NCBI GenBank assembly: GCA_016508695.1
Contig: VNKQ01000012.1
Span: 1,240,001-1,304,000 of the forward strand
Direction: 5' to 3'
Length of the DNA: 64,000 bases
From: Hyphodiscus hymeniophilus
Lineage: Eukaryota > Ascomycota > Leotiomycetes > Helotiales > Hyphodiscaceae
Part shown: positions 34,454 to 45,514 of the stretch, in pieces
Layout: each line of letters begins with the position of its first letter
Numbering within the stretch: position 1 is the first letter of the stretch
Made by a program: the position numbers and the translations under genes
The notes under the pieces: model-generated
Databases searched by the model: none
The model's input: only the letters and a program-made list of their open reading frames with translations
Told to the model about the DNA's origin: nothing

Positions 34454-35091
34454 GTATATCTATTTTGACATTATGGCGCCTTGTCGGAGCTGGGATTAAT
34501 GACCCGAGTGAGAAACATTTATTGTATGACTTTGAAATACTTATGAATCAGATTATTTGATCTATTGCCTCGAACGTGTAGAAGTTTCTTAGCTTTCCGC
34601 AAAAGAAAAATTACATGATCAAGACGCATGGTCAGGCGACATCAACAAAGCATGCGAGGATCCTTTCTACAGTAACAATCCTGACAGGCGCCTTAGCATA
34701 CAAATATATTCGAAGACAGAAGATAAGCTTAGTGTTGTATGAACCCAAAAGATCAATGACAGGGAATAATCAATCTTCACAGCCTTGCGTCAGCCCCAGT
34801 CCCAATCCAGCTGGCGTCCAACCTACCGAGGTCCGTTTACAAACAAGGCTGATGATTACTCAACTCGATAGCCATGGAAGACCTCAAGTCCTACTAAGCA
34901 TGTCTACGCTCCCCAAATACTTGTAGCCGAAGCTCGAGGCTATTTCAATAGCTGCTTGATACGTATCGACAGCCATCTTATTTATATTACAGACTCCCGC
35001 CTGACGCAACTCGTACTCGAGTAAGTACCGACCAAGGAAGTTGAAAACGCTCATCCAGAACCCCCGGATATTCTCCAGCGTACCCTCAAAC
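34454..35091. other. intergenic, about 0.6 kb
   Basis: Contains an ATG-started frame at 34615-34926 (103 codons) with one hydrophobic stretch (STVTILTGALAYKYIRRQK). It has no recognised relative and is not called as a gene. Confidence 0.4.
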
Positions 35092-35880
35092 ATGTCATAC
35101 AACAAAGAGAAAAAGCCCGTCATCGCTGTCGTCGGGGCAGGGCCAGGTATTGGCGAAGCTGTCGCCCGCCGCTTCGTGGCTGAGGGATATGTCGTCGCTC
35201 TCCTCGCCCGGACCGAGGACAAGCTCCAGACGATGGGCAAAGGCATCGACGCAGACTTCGGCAGCGGCTCAGCTCGCCACTACATCACCGATCTGCGCGT
35301 CGAGGCGCAAGTCATCTCCAGCTTCCAATCCATCCGGAACGAGCTCGGGCCAGTGCAGGTCCTGGTCTACAACGCCGGCGCGCGCAGGGTGAACGGTCGA
35401 TCCGTCCTGGACACCACGACGGAGGAGTTCGAGGGCTTCACGAGAATCAATCTGTTCGGCGCTTTCTGGGCGAGCAAATGCGTGCTGCCCGACATGCTGG
35501 CTGCGGAGAAAGGGACGATTATCTTCACCGGTGCCACGGGCTCTCTGCGAGGCATGCCTGGCCTGAGCAGTTTCTCGCCTGGAAAGTTCGGCCTTCGATC
35601 GTTGGCACAGGTCATCACGAGGGAGTATCAGGGCAAGGGCATCCATACTGCTCATCTCATCATCGACGGTCCGGTGGATGGCAAGTTGATCGGCGGCGTG
35701 CGGCGTCGACAGTGGCAACGGGAGGGTGCGAAAGAGATTCTGGAGGAGATTGATATGCATCTGATGCAACCAAATGACCTGGCTCAGATTTATTGGTATT
35801 TGCATACGCAACCTAGAAGCGCTTGGACGCAGGAGTTAGATGTTCGAGCACAGAAAGAGACCATGTTCTCGAAGCTCTAG
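35092..35880 (+). CDS. short-chain dehydrogenase/reductase with Phe at the catalytic Tyr position
   Basis: Intronless, 262 aa from MSYNKEKKPV. The Rossmann nucleotide-binding motif is GAGPGIG (15-21), followed by LLARTEDKL, D67 and YNAGA at 93-97. The usual catalytic YxxxK is FSPGK (F161, K165), with a GATGS segment before it. SDR subgroups with F-S-x-x-K and an IIDGPVDG-like segment after it are known among bacterial and fungal proteins; their catalysis is unclear. The coding region is distinctly GC-rich compared with neighbours, with a C/G bias at third positions. Its job beside the P450 is unknown: oxidation of a P450 product is possible, but the altered active site argues for caution. Confidence 0.85.
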   Translation: MSYNKEKKPVIAVVGAGPGIGEAVARRFVAEGYVVALLARTEDKLQTMGKGIDADFGSGSARHYITDLRVEAQVISSFQSIRNELGPVQVLVYNAGARRVNGRSVLDTTTEEFEGFTRINLFGAFWASKCVLPDMLAAEKGTIIFTGATGSLRGMPGLSSFSPGKFGLRSLAQVITREYQGKGIHTAHLIIDGPVDGKLIGGVRRRQWQREGAKEILEEIDMHLMQPNDLAQIYWYLHTQPRSAWTQELDVRAQKETMFSKL

Positions 35881-36213
35881 GCGTCGTGCCAACTCAAATT
35901 GTTGAGGGCTAGGACGGGTGGGCTTGACTACCATGTAGCTCTCGTTATGTAGGATATTGAAAATTGGATCATGGGCCTTCCGCTGTCAATCCTTATATCG
36001 TCATGGAAGCGAAAAGTCGAATGGACAAGGGAGTGAAGAATTGAAAGGAGTAGCAATTCTTGGTCCTGAAGGAGTTAGTAACATCAAGAATGCTCATCCC
36101 GTGAATATTACATGCGAGGCCAGCTAGGATCGAACAGAATTAAGTAGGTGATGAATCACCATGGAATAATTGTGCAACATAAATGGTTAACTACCCTGTA
36201 TCTAAATCTAATC
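35881..36213. other. intergenic, convergent 3' ends
   Basis: Short spacer between the plus-strand SDR and the minus-strand GST gene. Nothing else recognised. Confidence 0.6.
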
Positions 36214-36951
36214 TCACAACTTCGCCTTTCCTTCTTCCCTGGGCAGTATCCTCACCGGCGTATATGGCACCCCAAGGTGATCAAACACCTGATCCCACCG
36301 GTCATTACCAAACCAAGCTTTCCTCTCTCCATCCCCATTGACACCCACGATCCAAGGGGCGCCAAAAGCCCCTGCCCCAGTCGTCAGTTCCACGACTCGT
36401 TTCTTATTCTCCGGCGTCACAGCATTCTTCATGATCTCCCTCAATTCGTCCGGTGGGAAGACGCCATTCAGAGCTTCTTCAACGCCTTCAGGGGTCGAGA
36501 TGTTGATCCCCTTGCTCCAGTAGCCCGCAGCGAAAGCCGGAAACGTAGCCTCGAATTTCGCGGCGGGATAGTGGTCTTTGACCCACGTCGCGACACGAAC
36601 AGGCTGGACGACTGGGTCAGCCTTGATTCAAACCTTTAGTCGGAGAGCCGGTATACTCACAAACAGTGAAAGGATAGGAAAGACGTCCGGCTTCACTACT
36701 TTGAGTCCCAGCAACCGTCCAGTAGTCTCACTATCTTGCTTTGCGAATGGCTCCTTTGCCGCTGGCGTGGGAGTGAAGGGATTGCCGACCCCATCTCTGG
36801 CGGCGCCTAGAAAGAATGGGATGATGTCGACGGATACGCCGTACTCATTCAAGAGAGGGCGGAAACGGATCGTGTTGGTGAAACCAAACCAAGAATATGG
36901 GCTCACGCAATCGACATAGATTGTGAGTTTTCCGCCATCTGAACGACCCAT
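36214..36951 (-). CDS. kappa-class glutathione S-transferase / DsbA-like, with PTS1
   Basis: Two exons (36951-36661, 36603-36214) give 226 aa. The thioredoxin-fold N-terminus LTIYVDCVSPYSWFG contains the SPYSW motif of GST kappa and HCCA isomerase; the catalytic Ser is at about residue 17. GIGN-like features are seen as RDGVGNPF, and the cis-Pro region is GAFGAPWIVG, followed by WFGNDRWDQVF, all typical of the family. The C-terminus reads EEGKAKL, and AKL fits the peroxisomal PTS1 consensus. Human GSTK1 also ends in a PTS1-like tripeptide. Known role: glutathione-dependent conjugation or isomerisation in mitochondria and peroxisomes. The intron ends at the second of two nearby AGs, chosen because it alone keeps the frame into PVRVATW. 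Confidence 0.88.
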
Positions 36952-38292
36952 CGTGTGGAAAATTGCCCCAGGATGACTTGAGGTGTCTGGGGTTATTTGA
37001 TGAGCTGTCGCGTGGTCGCGTACATAAAGAATCGTAACCGGATAACGTGAGCTTATTCCTCCACAACTCCACAGCTTAATCGCCGGCCGAGGCTCGATTA
37101 CTGATCATGAAATACGACGAACCCCAGCTTTGGATTCTACGGGCGAGACCGTCAGATGAAACCGAGGAATATTTGTGCCGTGGTCTGTTCAACACGAGAA
37201 CGCATTATCTGCCTCAGAATCAGATAGATACAGGTACTGTGCACCAGGTATCTAAGAGGAAGCGAGTCAAGTCAACGTTCTTTGTTAGATCTGGTGGATA
37301 AGTTACCCTTCAAGGTAAGGACGAATGAGAAGTGAAGAACTCGGCACATCTATTAGACTATCCAAAAACTCTTGAGAGGTTCAGGAGTCGACCATGAACG
37401 AAAGTATGCATCAACAAAGTTACTGCTTTCTTATGGTAGGTCATGTGCTATGCACGTGATCTTTATCAGTTATGGAAGTATGCCGGTTGATTTATATTTG
37501 CTAAAGACTATATATTTTCCAATCAATACAGTATTACTTTGAGCCTTCTTGGAACACACGATATCAAGTATGAGGCAATCTGTCCAGACAGCGATGTTTT
37601 ACCCTATCAATACTTGATTTACCAAACGTCTTTCCAAAGACAGCCAAACGAGATCATGCGTAATAATCTCTTACAACATCTTGAAACGCTCAAAGATCAG
37701 AACTTAATTCTTGCGATTTCGTGCAAAGTTTTGAAGCGTTCAAATCCGCCCTTGAGATGTTGGAAAGGACTGCGATATTAGTAGTCTTCCCAACCGCTCC
37801 ACCGAAGCCAAATTGTGCGGATAATTTCAACCTTTTAGATATTGTAAAGCCTTTAATGCCGCATGTATTGTGACACAACGGAGCATCACTTAGGAAAAGT
37901 CTGGCAAAATCGCAAGGCTGTCGGCTGTTGCAGCCATGGTGACCAGAAAGTCGACGTGTCACGAGGCGGTCACGGCCCTGGTAGTCAGTCGTTGATGCCC
38001 CTTTCATTCATCTGCCACAGCTGTGCTGTAATTCATCAGCATTGTGATCAAGTTTTGAAAGTACTCACCGAGCTAGATGTCGCAAACTATTGAATTTGCC
38101 TGCTGCGACTCTTGCCCATGATCCCCTCCTCGGTCACACGAGGCTGTGGGATTCTGCCTCGTGATGGCAGGCTGAAATCTGGGCTAGGCTCCGACCAAAC
38201 ACATATTTAAACATGGGGACTCCAGGATACCAGTCTGCAAGCTCGGCTTTCTTGGTCCAAATACAGGAGCTGGACGCTGCACGGAAAACAGT
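36952..38292. other. intergenic, about 1.3 kb
   Basis: An ATG-started 64-codon frame at 37107 diverges from the GST gene, but it has no domain character and is not called. Nothing else recognised. Confidence 0.45.
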
Positions 38293-38589
38293 ATGAAGAT
38301 CATTCTCGATCTGCGCAACCCAGACGTCTGCGACTTCGTAGACGAGGAGGACCATCCCGAACAAATCGCCTTCCGCAAAGACGAGGCCTCGACAGGAGGA
38401 TGGTGTGAGATTACAGTGAGGCGTGAAGACGAGGATTTAGCCTCATCGTCAACCCCTAATCGGTCCCCGTCACCTTCACGGACTCCTATCTACGACAGCT
38501 TTATGCTTGCGGCAGGCAAGAAGCCTGGGTCTGAGGAAGCGATCCTTCGAGCGGCTTCAGCGAGGACAGAGTTCGGCAGAAGTGAATGA
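38293..38589 (+). CDS. small acidic hypothetical protein (98 aa)
   Basis: ATG-started frame MKIILDLRNPDVCDFVDEED, then HPEQIAFRKDEASTGGWCEI, a Ser/Pro-rich middle (STPNRSPSPSRTPIYDSFM) and a helical end ILRAASARTEFGRSE. The composition looks like a real small fungal protein: an acidic start, then a disordered middle with SP sites. No relative recognised and no intron needed. Nothing ties it to its neighbours. Confidence 0.45.
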   Translation: MKIILDLRNPDVCDFVDEEDHPEQIAFRKDEASTGGWCEITVRREDEDLASSSTPNRSPSPSRTPIYDSFMLAAGKKPGSEEAILRAASARTEFGRSE

Positions 38590-39013
38590 CCGTTCCGGAT
38601 TCTTCTGTCTGAAGCAAGAAACTACAGCGGGATGTTGAGTCGGCGAGGATGGGGCAGGGAGGAGAGGCTACTATGGTGACTGAAGACGGCCGAAGTCCAG
38701 ATCCAATGGACAGTGAGCCACTGGATTTTGTGATGTCTGGTATAACCTTGAAGCGAGTTGGCGTATTTGGGAGGTATTTGGTGATATCGCGACGGAGCAG
38801 ATGTACTTATAACAGCCGGGATGAAACAGTGGTACTGTAAAGGATAGCCTCAACATTGCGAGAAATTGAGCTTCTTATGTCACCATTTTCCTCTGCATGG
38901 TATCATTCTTTAGCCTATGAGTTCAATGTTTATTGAAAGGAAAGCGGATGCTGACTGGTTAGTACCCTCAGGCTGGACGTCAGTAGTACATCGCCAGTAA
39001 ATCGACTCAAAGC
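38590..39013. other. intergenic, convergent
   Basis: Spacer between the 98-aa frame and the SDR gene. Nothing recognised. Confidence 0.5.
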
Positions 39014-40012
39014 TCAAGCGTCATCCTTCAATCCAACCAAATCCAAAGACATCTTCCAGAACTTCCCTTCCTTCTCGGCATCATAAGCAAAAGCAGCAGT
39101 TCCCTCACCCCACTGCCCATCAGCCTCAGTCCAAGGCCTGGAAACTTTGCAATTTTCCAAGTACTTTCCTCCCAACCCAGTCAAGTCCTTCGAGGTAGCA
39201 GCCCAAACCGTCGTCGCAGCGCCTTGCTCCGGGCTCTTGAAGACCTTCTCGAGACTCGGGTCGTCCGAGAATGCCTCAACTGTTTCCTTCGAAAGATGTC
39301 TCGTCAGATTGCTATGGATCCCTCCTGGGTGGACGGAAAAGGCACGAAGGCCTTTCGCGCCGTAGCGGCGGTCGATCTCGTTCGCTGTCCAGATGCCTGC
39401 AGTCTTGCTCTGTCCGTAAGCTATGAAATCGTTGTACGCACCATCCAGGGAGAGATTTTCGAAATTGGGTTCTGCGATCCGATGTCCGACGGAGCTCAGG
39501 AAGATGGCGCGAGAGTTGAACTCCGGAGAAGCGGAAGCGAGGATCGCTTGCTTGAGGAGGTTGAATAGAAGGAAGTGCGAGAGATGGTTGACACCTATTT
39601 GGGTCTCAAACCCGTCCTCCGTCCGACCCTCCGGACAGGCCATCACTCCGGCATTGGCGATGAAGATGTTAAGTGTCTTTGACTTGGAGAGAAACTCAGC
39701 CGCACAGGCTCGCACGCTCTTGAATGAGTTGAGATCGAGTTCGAGGAAGTGGACCCGGTCTGAGGTGACAAGGTCTGGTAGCTCTGCCTTTGCTTTGGAA
39801 AGGTCTCGGGCTGTTAGGTAGAGTGTGGCACCTGTTGCGTACAAGGCACGTGCGGTTTCAATTCCAATGCCGGAAGAGCAGCCAGTGATGAGAACGACTT
39901 TGCCGGTAAGTTTGTTTTCGAGACCCTCATCTTTGATGATCTGAAGGGCTGTTGGACGGGCATCGCCAGGACCTGCAGGAGATTGGTGAGCTGCTGCGTA
40001 CTTGGCAGTCAT
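39014..40012 (-). CDS. classical-type short-chain dehydrogenase (retinol-dehydrogenase/WWOX-like)
   Basis: Intronless, 332 aa. The cofactor motif is TGCSSGIG (43-50), then LYLTARDLSKA with Arg after the second strand, which suggests NADP(H). NAG lies at 120-122, FLSSVG supplies the catalytic Ser near 173-174, and YGQSK (Y199, K203) completes the triad. SVHPGGIHSNLTRHL is the usual segment after the active site. The C-terminal part with WAATSKDLTGLGGKYLENC is typical of the fungal WWOX/RDH-like group. These proteins reduce or oxidise lipophilic alcohols and ketones; the substrate is unknown. Unlike the SDR at 35 kb, this one has a complete active site. Confidence 0.92.
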   Translation of the reverse strand: MTAKYAAAHQSPAGPGDARPTALQIIKDEGLENKLTGKVVLITGCSSGIGIETARALYATGATLYLTARDLSKAKAELPDLVTSDRVHFLELDLNSFKSVRACAAEFLSKSKTLNIFIANAGVMACPEGRTEDGFETQIGVNHLSHFLLFNLLKQAILASASPEFNSRAIFLSSVGHRIAEPNFENLSLDGAYNDFIAYGQSKTAGIWTANEIDRRYGAKGLRAFSVHPGGIHSNLTRHLSKETVEAFSDDPSLEKVFKSPEQGAATTVWAATSKDLTGLGGKYLENCKVSRPWTEADGQWGEGTAAFAYDAEKEGKFWKMSLDLVGLKDDA

Positions 40013-40343
40013 GATGCTTGATTTGAGATGCTGGATGCTACAAAATTGTGGGAATAGTAAGAGATGAATGTTTGTTTTGGTGTTATCGATGTTGTTGTTG
40101 GCTGTGATGAGACTGTCGTGTTATTGCGACAGAAGATACTTATATGAATTTGAGATCGTAATGTTTACTTCAGAAGCTTCAAAGAAGCTTCAAAGACCGT
40201 TTATGTCCGTTGTTGTGGCGCTAGTGCAGGGAAGGTGCCTTACAGCATAGTGCAGCCCTGTGCCTGTCAGCCAAATGCATAGATCTCCACTCAAGTCATC
40301 CATACCCCGCCAATCCTTTCTTTTCCCTCGTATCCCTCATGAA
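40013..40343. other. intergenic, about 0.3 kb
   Basis: Promoter of the SDR gene and 3' end of the bZIP/DUF3425 gene. Nothing else recognised. Confidence 0.55.
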
Positions 40344-41376
40344 TCAGTCACTGATATCTTCCACCAGAATCCCATCAAATTCCAAAGGTTCTTCGCCCCG
40401 CTGATTCCGCCAAAAATTGGTGGCTTTGCAAAGCTGGTTACATCCCCGGACGGTCCAGCCCCAATACCTCACGAAACTTTCCGTCATCTCCCAAGCATTA
40501 GGGTCCCATGGTTCACCCCAGAGAATCATCCCATCCCGTATGGAGGGCTTGCAGCAGAAGCCGACGAGGTCAGAACAGAGTTGCTCGTCGTCATATGTAT
40601 CACCTGCTTTAAGTAGATTATCCCTCATTCTGGAAATAGGGATAGTATCAATCCATGGATGATGAGAAATCTGTCTCTGGAGCTCCGTTGGCTGGAGTGC
40701 TTCAGGTAAGGGGATGATGTTTACAGAGTTTGAGGGGTCCGAAAAATGCGACAAAGCATCATCATCATCAATTCCTTGCCCTGCTGAATAGCCCAAGTCC
40801 AACGAGTTGCTCATCATAGCTCGGAAGACGTTGAATTTGACCAATACGATAACATGATCAATGGTGGGAGACCCCATCGTGAGACAGTGCACCATCCGTT
40901 TCTCTATTTGGCCAATGGCCTCCTGTTGTTCAGCTGCGCTGAGTTTGCAGACAGCGGCTATACGCCGGAGTGCGTAACGGTCCAATGTACCACGTTCGGC
41001 GGCTGCGTAGAATATACTCAACGCGCTTACCCCACTCTTCGGGAGGAGCTCCTCAGAGCCGGTCTCTGAGGTTTCAGGAGAAGCCGAACGGATACTTGGA
41101 TCACTATAGTTTTGGATCCGAGGAGCCGGCGGTGGCAATTTCAATCTGTCCACATGATCACGCTTCTCTTTCTTCTTCCGAGTCCCTACCATTGTTTACA
41201 TCAGCGAGGTATTCAGCTTTTATCTAGAAATACTGACTGGCTGCTCTTTGATTGAGCCGATTTTGGATCCTCCGTCTCTGAGCAGAACTGGTCAACCCAG
41301 TCCAGTCCTCTTCCAATCCAAGCTGCCGGGGCTGCTGAGCCATGGGCTCCAGCATTATTGGCTCTTGAAAGGCCAT
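40344..41376 (-). CDS. bZIP-type transcription factor with DUF3425
   Basis: Two exons (41376-41238 and 41185-40344) give 326 aa. The first exon ends inside the basic region. Splicing joins RRRIQNRLNQRAAR to TRKKKEKRDHVDRL, giving the fungal N-x3-Q-R basic motif at about residues 34-58. The C-terminal half has the DUF3425 features: VHCLTMGSPTIDHVIVLVKF, FRAMMSN, LGY, then LQPTELQRQISHHPWIDTIP, RMRDNLL, the GFCC patch and WGEPWDPNAWEMTESF. Proteins of this group are nuclear regulators in ascomycetes with few known targets. The leucine zipper is weak, as is common in the group. The intron has a GTCAGT donor and GGTAG acceptor. The target genes are unknown. Confidence 0.9.
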
Positions 41377-42168
41377 GTTGAATGCCAGCCGTGAGGGTTA
41401 GTTAACCTATGGACACTGGTCGGGTGAATATCCCACGTCAAGCTTAGTTGTCGTCGGAATTCCCTCCACCAAGAGTAACGTAAATTGACAAATATGGCGA
41501 TATAATTCCTGAGGTTTCAGCCTCCAATGCGTTTGGCTGACACTTGCAGTTTCGAAGAACTAGGAGAGCAGGCGAGTTGCTTTTAGACTGAGACAGAATT
41601 AGGCATTGTCGGAGTTAAAGGTTAGACTGTGCAGTTTGCTGACACCTGCATTAGTACTCAGGGGGAGACGACGATTGGTTCGCTAAGATCAATATGAAAA
41701 GGGGCGTTTTCATCCTGCTTTTCGGGGTTAAAACACAAAACGCCGCAATAATAGAGATTGCGCCCACAGGAAGGGAAGACATCCTCCTGAATGTTCAACT
41801 TCATGAGCCAAAACTTTAACTACATATGGTTCCTCATAGACCTCATTCATATATGTAAGTCGCTCAGGATCGAATGGGGCTCGACTTGTTTGGGGCCTCC
41901 ATACGGTAGATAGTCGAAGGCGTGGTGATCCCTGCGAACTGAGCGTAGGAGACTTAAAACATTACAACAGCAGTCTGTCAAGATCTCAGCCAGACCCTGC
42001 AAGGCGTTGATGGCTGAATTAGAGCGTTGGGTGATTATTCGCCGTTGTAGACACAACAGGGTGTGATACAGTACATACTCAGACAAAAATCAATGGCAAG
42101 GCTCGTGAAGTTAGGTGTTCAAGATTCGAAGCCCGTTGAATGCTTTCGCTGGAGCTCGTTCCAATTAT
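41377..42168. other. intergenic, about 0.8 kb
   Basis: Promoter of the bZIP gene and 3' side of the peptidase gene. Nothing else recognised. Confidence 0.55.
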
Positions 42169-43297
42169 CTACGCTTTTATAGACTTGAACTTGTCAGCGG
42201 CATCAACCAGAGCTTCCTCGATACTTTTCTCGTGAGCACTATGTCCAGAGTCACCAATGATCTTGTATTCAACATTCTTGTTGCTCTCTCCTCCCAGCGC
42301 TTGGTAGAGTTCCCAGCTGGTCTTCGCAGGACAAACGACATCGTATCGACCTTGGATGATCACAATTGGGAGGTCTTTGAGGATGGGAGCTGCACGGATC
42401 AATTGGCCGTCTTCTAACCAGCCGCCGTTTACGAAGAAATGGCTTTCAATCCGAGCAAATGCAAGGGCCCTGATGGAGATGTAAGCTGAATGTAAGACCC
42501 AGACAACCGATCGGCATACCACTTAGGATCTCCCGCCTTCTTGATATATTCGGGATCAACAATCAACTTGCTAGTAGAAGTCTCCCATGTCGACCACGCA
42601 CCCGCACTACTCTTATTAGCCAAGCCCGCCAATCATCAGTCAGGATCTACCATTTCAACTTCTCTTCCTCGTTATCCCCAGTGAGCCTCTTGTAATACGC
42701 ACCCATCATATCGCCCCTCTCCGCCTCGGGAATGACTTTTTTATACGCATCGAAATAATCAGGAAACAGCATATCTGCCCCCTTTTGATAGAACCACTCC
42801 AACTCACTCCTCTGCAGCGTGAAGATACCCCTCAATATCAGACCCAAGCATCGCTCCGGGTGTTTCTCCGCGTATGCCAGAGAGAGGGTTGAGCCCCACG
42901 ATCCGCCAAAGACGATCCACTTCTCGACCTTCAGGTGTTCGCGCAGAGATTCGATGTCGGAGACGAGAGACCAGGTCGTGTTGTCTTCGAGTGACGCGTG
43001 CGGTGTGGATTTTCCGGAGCCCCGCTGGTCGAAGAGAATGCTGCGGTAGTGGGAGGGATCGAAGTATCGTCTGCAACCGTCCCACGCGTTAGTTGGAATG
43101 ATGCAGGTACGAGGAACAGCAACGGGTGTACCCTCTCACCTATCGTCATCTTCGATCCCGCCACCGGGGCCGCCATGAAGGTATAATATGGGCACGCCCT
43201 TAGTATCGCCGCATTCTTCGTAGTAGATTGAATGAATCGGGGAGACTTGTAGATGACCGGATTGGTTCACTGCGAAAGCAGCGTAGAGAGGTGCCAT
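42169..43297 (-). CDS. proline iminopeptidase (alpha/beta hydrolase, peptidase family S33)
   Basis: Four exons (43297-43140, 43070-42651, 42606-42523, 42469-42169) give 320 aa, the normal length of the family. Motifs: HGGPGGG (oxyanion region), FDQRGSGKS, the nucleophile elbow GGSWGS with Ser at about residue 110, WSTWE, FFVNGGW, and near the end GRYDVVCP (Asp) and GDSGHSA (His). All catalytic residues are present. Known role: releases N-terminal proline from peptides in the cytosol. The third intron is only 44 nt and starts GTAGAT. It was chosen because it recreates CAGAWSTWE. Confidence 0.93.
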
Positions 43298-43678
43298 TGT
43301 GATGGTCTGTTTTGGAGGTAGGTAAGTTTGGAAAGCAAGGCGGGAAGGGCTCCATGGTGGGGTTGCACGCGAAAGCGGGGCACTGTAAGTAAGTGATATG
43401 AAATTATTATACAAGAATTTGTATCTGAAACAATAAAGACACAAACATCTAGAAGGCCATTCTACATGTAAATCAGAGGATTCTTACGTCCCCATTTCAC
43501 TGTTGATTTTGCTATGTTTATTAAAGTATTTGTACTGTCAATGAGCACTCAAATTTCTCGGTCTTCATCAAAATCATCGAGCATGACAGCTATTTCTACG
43601 AATTGCTGGCAGCTGCCCAAATTAACTATTATACACTTCGGCTGGCTGAAAGAACGCACTTGCCTATGTTTTGGATCC
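43298..43678. other. intergenic, about 0.4 kb
   Basis: Promoter of the peptidase gene and 3' end of the MDR gene. Nothing else recognised. Confidence 0.55.
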
Positions 43679-44716
43679 TCACCATGACTTGTAAGTCTCA
43701 GAAGCAACATCCACCAATACCTTCCCCCTCGCTCTCCCTGTCTTTAACCTCGTGAACGCCTCCGGCACCTTCTCAAAAGCAAACCTCTGGTCGATTACAG
43801 CCTTAATCTTCCCCTCCGCCATCCACCTCCCGATCCTTTCCAAATCCACTGAGTTTGGTTTTGGCCAGAAGCCTGAGAGCTTTCTCTTCCCACCCCCAAG
43901 CGCACTAGGGATGATTTTCCTCTTCCACGAATTCGCAAATCCCTTCCAGGATATGCTGTGACCAACCATGACATACATCGCATCTTCTTTCAAAAACTCA
44001 TGGCTTCTCCAGTAAAGGTCCGGATCCGATCCCACATTGTCGACAAGGAAGTCGAATTTGACCCCGGATTTCTTCAACGCCTCAACCACACTCCCTTTCT
44101 TGTAATCCACGACCTCATCTGCGCCAAGGCTCTTGCACAGCTCCACATTTGGCGTAGAGCAACATGTAGTGACGTGACATCCCACAACTTTGGCGATTTG
44201 AATTCCAAATACTCCACAACCGCCAGATCCGCCGTTGATGAAGATCCTGTCACCCTTCTTCACGTTTGGCACGATACTTTGATAGGCAGTCAAGCCCGCA
44301 ACTCCCACTGTGCTTGCATCGACCAGATCCACACCCTCGGGAATAGCCGTGAAACAATCATCTTCGACGGTGTTGTACTCCGACAGTGCTCCAGCAGCGA
44401 ACGGTTTCGTTCCCGAAACTCCAAAAACTAGTTGTCCGGCTTTGAGAGAGCAGCCTGGAGAAGGCTTGATGAGCAGACCAGCAAAGTCGATCCCAGGTGT
44501 AGCGTATTTGGGGACGAGAAGACGCCCAGCGATGGGAACCTCAGCTGGTTTGTAGTCCGCGGGATTGAGGGCCACTGAGATGATTCGGACGAGGCTTTGG
44601 CTCTGTGAGGGTGTGAGGATTGGGGCAGAAGGGTTGAGTTTGAGATTCTTCTCGATGCCACCGCGCGCGGATGTGTACTGCCAGGTACGAATTGTTGAAG
44701 GGAGATTGAAGGCCAT
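43679..44716 (-). CDS. zinc-independent MDR oxidoreductase (quinone reductase / RTN4IP1-like)
   Basis: Intronless, 345 aa from the first ATG (MAFNLPSTIRTWQY). The GroES-like N-lobe has VALNPADYKPAEVP and PGIDFAG; the Rossmann domain has INGGSGGCGVFGIQIAK. The Cys ligands of classical zinc alcohol dehydrogenases are absent, so this is a quinone-reductase-like member. GVAGLTAYQSI and GKVLVDV are standard for the group. These enzymes reduce quinones or enones with NADPH. Here the frame is open further upstream, but without an ATG. It is convergent with nothing nearby, and the function is not specific. Confidence 0.9.
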   Translation of the reverse strand: MAFNLPSTIRTWQYTSARGGIEKNLKLNPSAPILTPSQSQSLVRIISVALNPADYKPAEVPIAGRLLVPKYATPGIDFAGLLIKPSPGCSLKAGQLVFGVSGTKPFAAGALSEYNTVEDDCFTAIPEGVDLVDASTVGVAGLTAYQSIVPNVKKGDRIFINGGSGGCGVFGIQIAKVVGCHVTTCCSTPNVELCKSLGADEVVDYKKGSVVEALKKSGVKFDFLVDNVGSDPDLYWRSHEFLKEDAMYVMVGHSISWKGFANSWKRKIIPSALGGGKRKLSGFWPKPNSVDLERIGRWMAEGKIKAVIDQRFAFEKVPEAFTRLKTGRARGKVLVDVASETYKSW

Positions 44717-45514
44717 GATGCGGCGTGTGAAGGGTTGAGTATGTTTCCAAACGGCGTGCCTTTGACTCACTGCTGTGCAGGATGATCGGAAAGGTGACAA
44801 AGTTTAGAAGAATTAAAAAATAGATAGAAAGGCGAGAGTCGATCAAAAGACATACAAGAACCTTTATACTTATAGAGCTTACCTCTCGGATTCACAAGCG
44901 AATGCGTCGTAGGTAGCGCCAAGCCTTCTTGGGCACGGGTATTCCCGCATTTAGCTCTATGACGTAAACACTTCTTTATTCCTCAGCTTCTCATTCACTC
45001 CAGTCACCCCTTTCTCTTTAGCGAATGCGAATACCATCCACATTGCTTGTCTGTCAATACGACTCGAGGTTAGCGCATGGCGCCTAGCCTCCAACTAGCG
45101 CAGTAAGCGCTGTTGGAATCAGCACCAAAGACCCTGCGTCTAAACTCGCATTCGCGTCGATAATCTTATTTACATCTCCCTAGGTACATTCAATCACCTC
45201 ATTCTATAGCTCAAGCATAGCGAATACCTAGAAAGCACGTACTGACGACGATAACACTGTCTTATGGTCTCATTTTCTCATCGAGCAGAAAAAACATGAT
45301 CCCGATTTTGCTATCATTACCCGTAGTTCGGGGGCGTCACTATGTTGACGAAGTTGGAAAGGCATGCGTTTTCCAGAGCCATATATCCTGAATGTTGATC
45401 GCACTCTTTTTAAATTTATTCATCTGAATTCTCTTTATTTCACTTCCCTAGGATACCCATAGCCCTCTCTATTGTCAAAGACCGCATCCACAATCATCCC
45501 ATGATTAAAACAAG
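44717..45514. other. intergenic, about 0.8 kb
   Basis: Promoter of the MDR gene, then A/T-rich sequence up to the SDR relic. Nothing else recognised. Confidence 0.5.

Noticed and set aside
34615..34926. 103-codon ATG-started frame
   Set aside because: A single hydrophobic patch and no recognised relative; not enough for a gene call.
37107..37301. 64-codon ATG-started frame divergent from the GST gene
   Set aside because: No domain character and no supporting splice or conservation signal.
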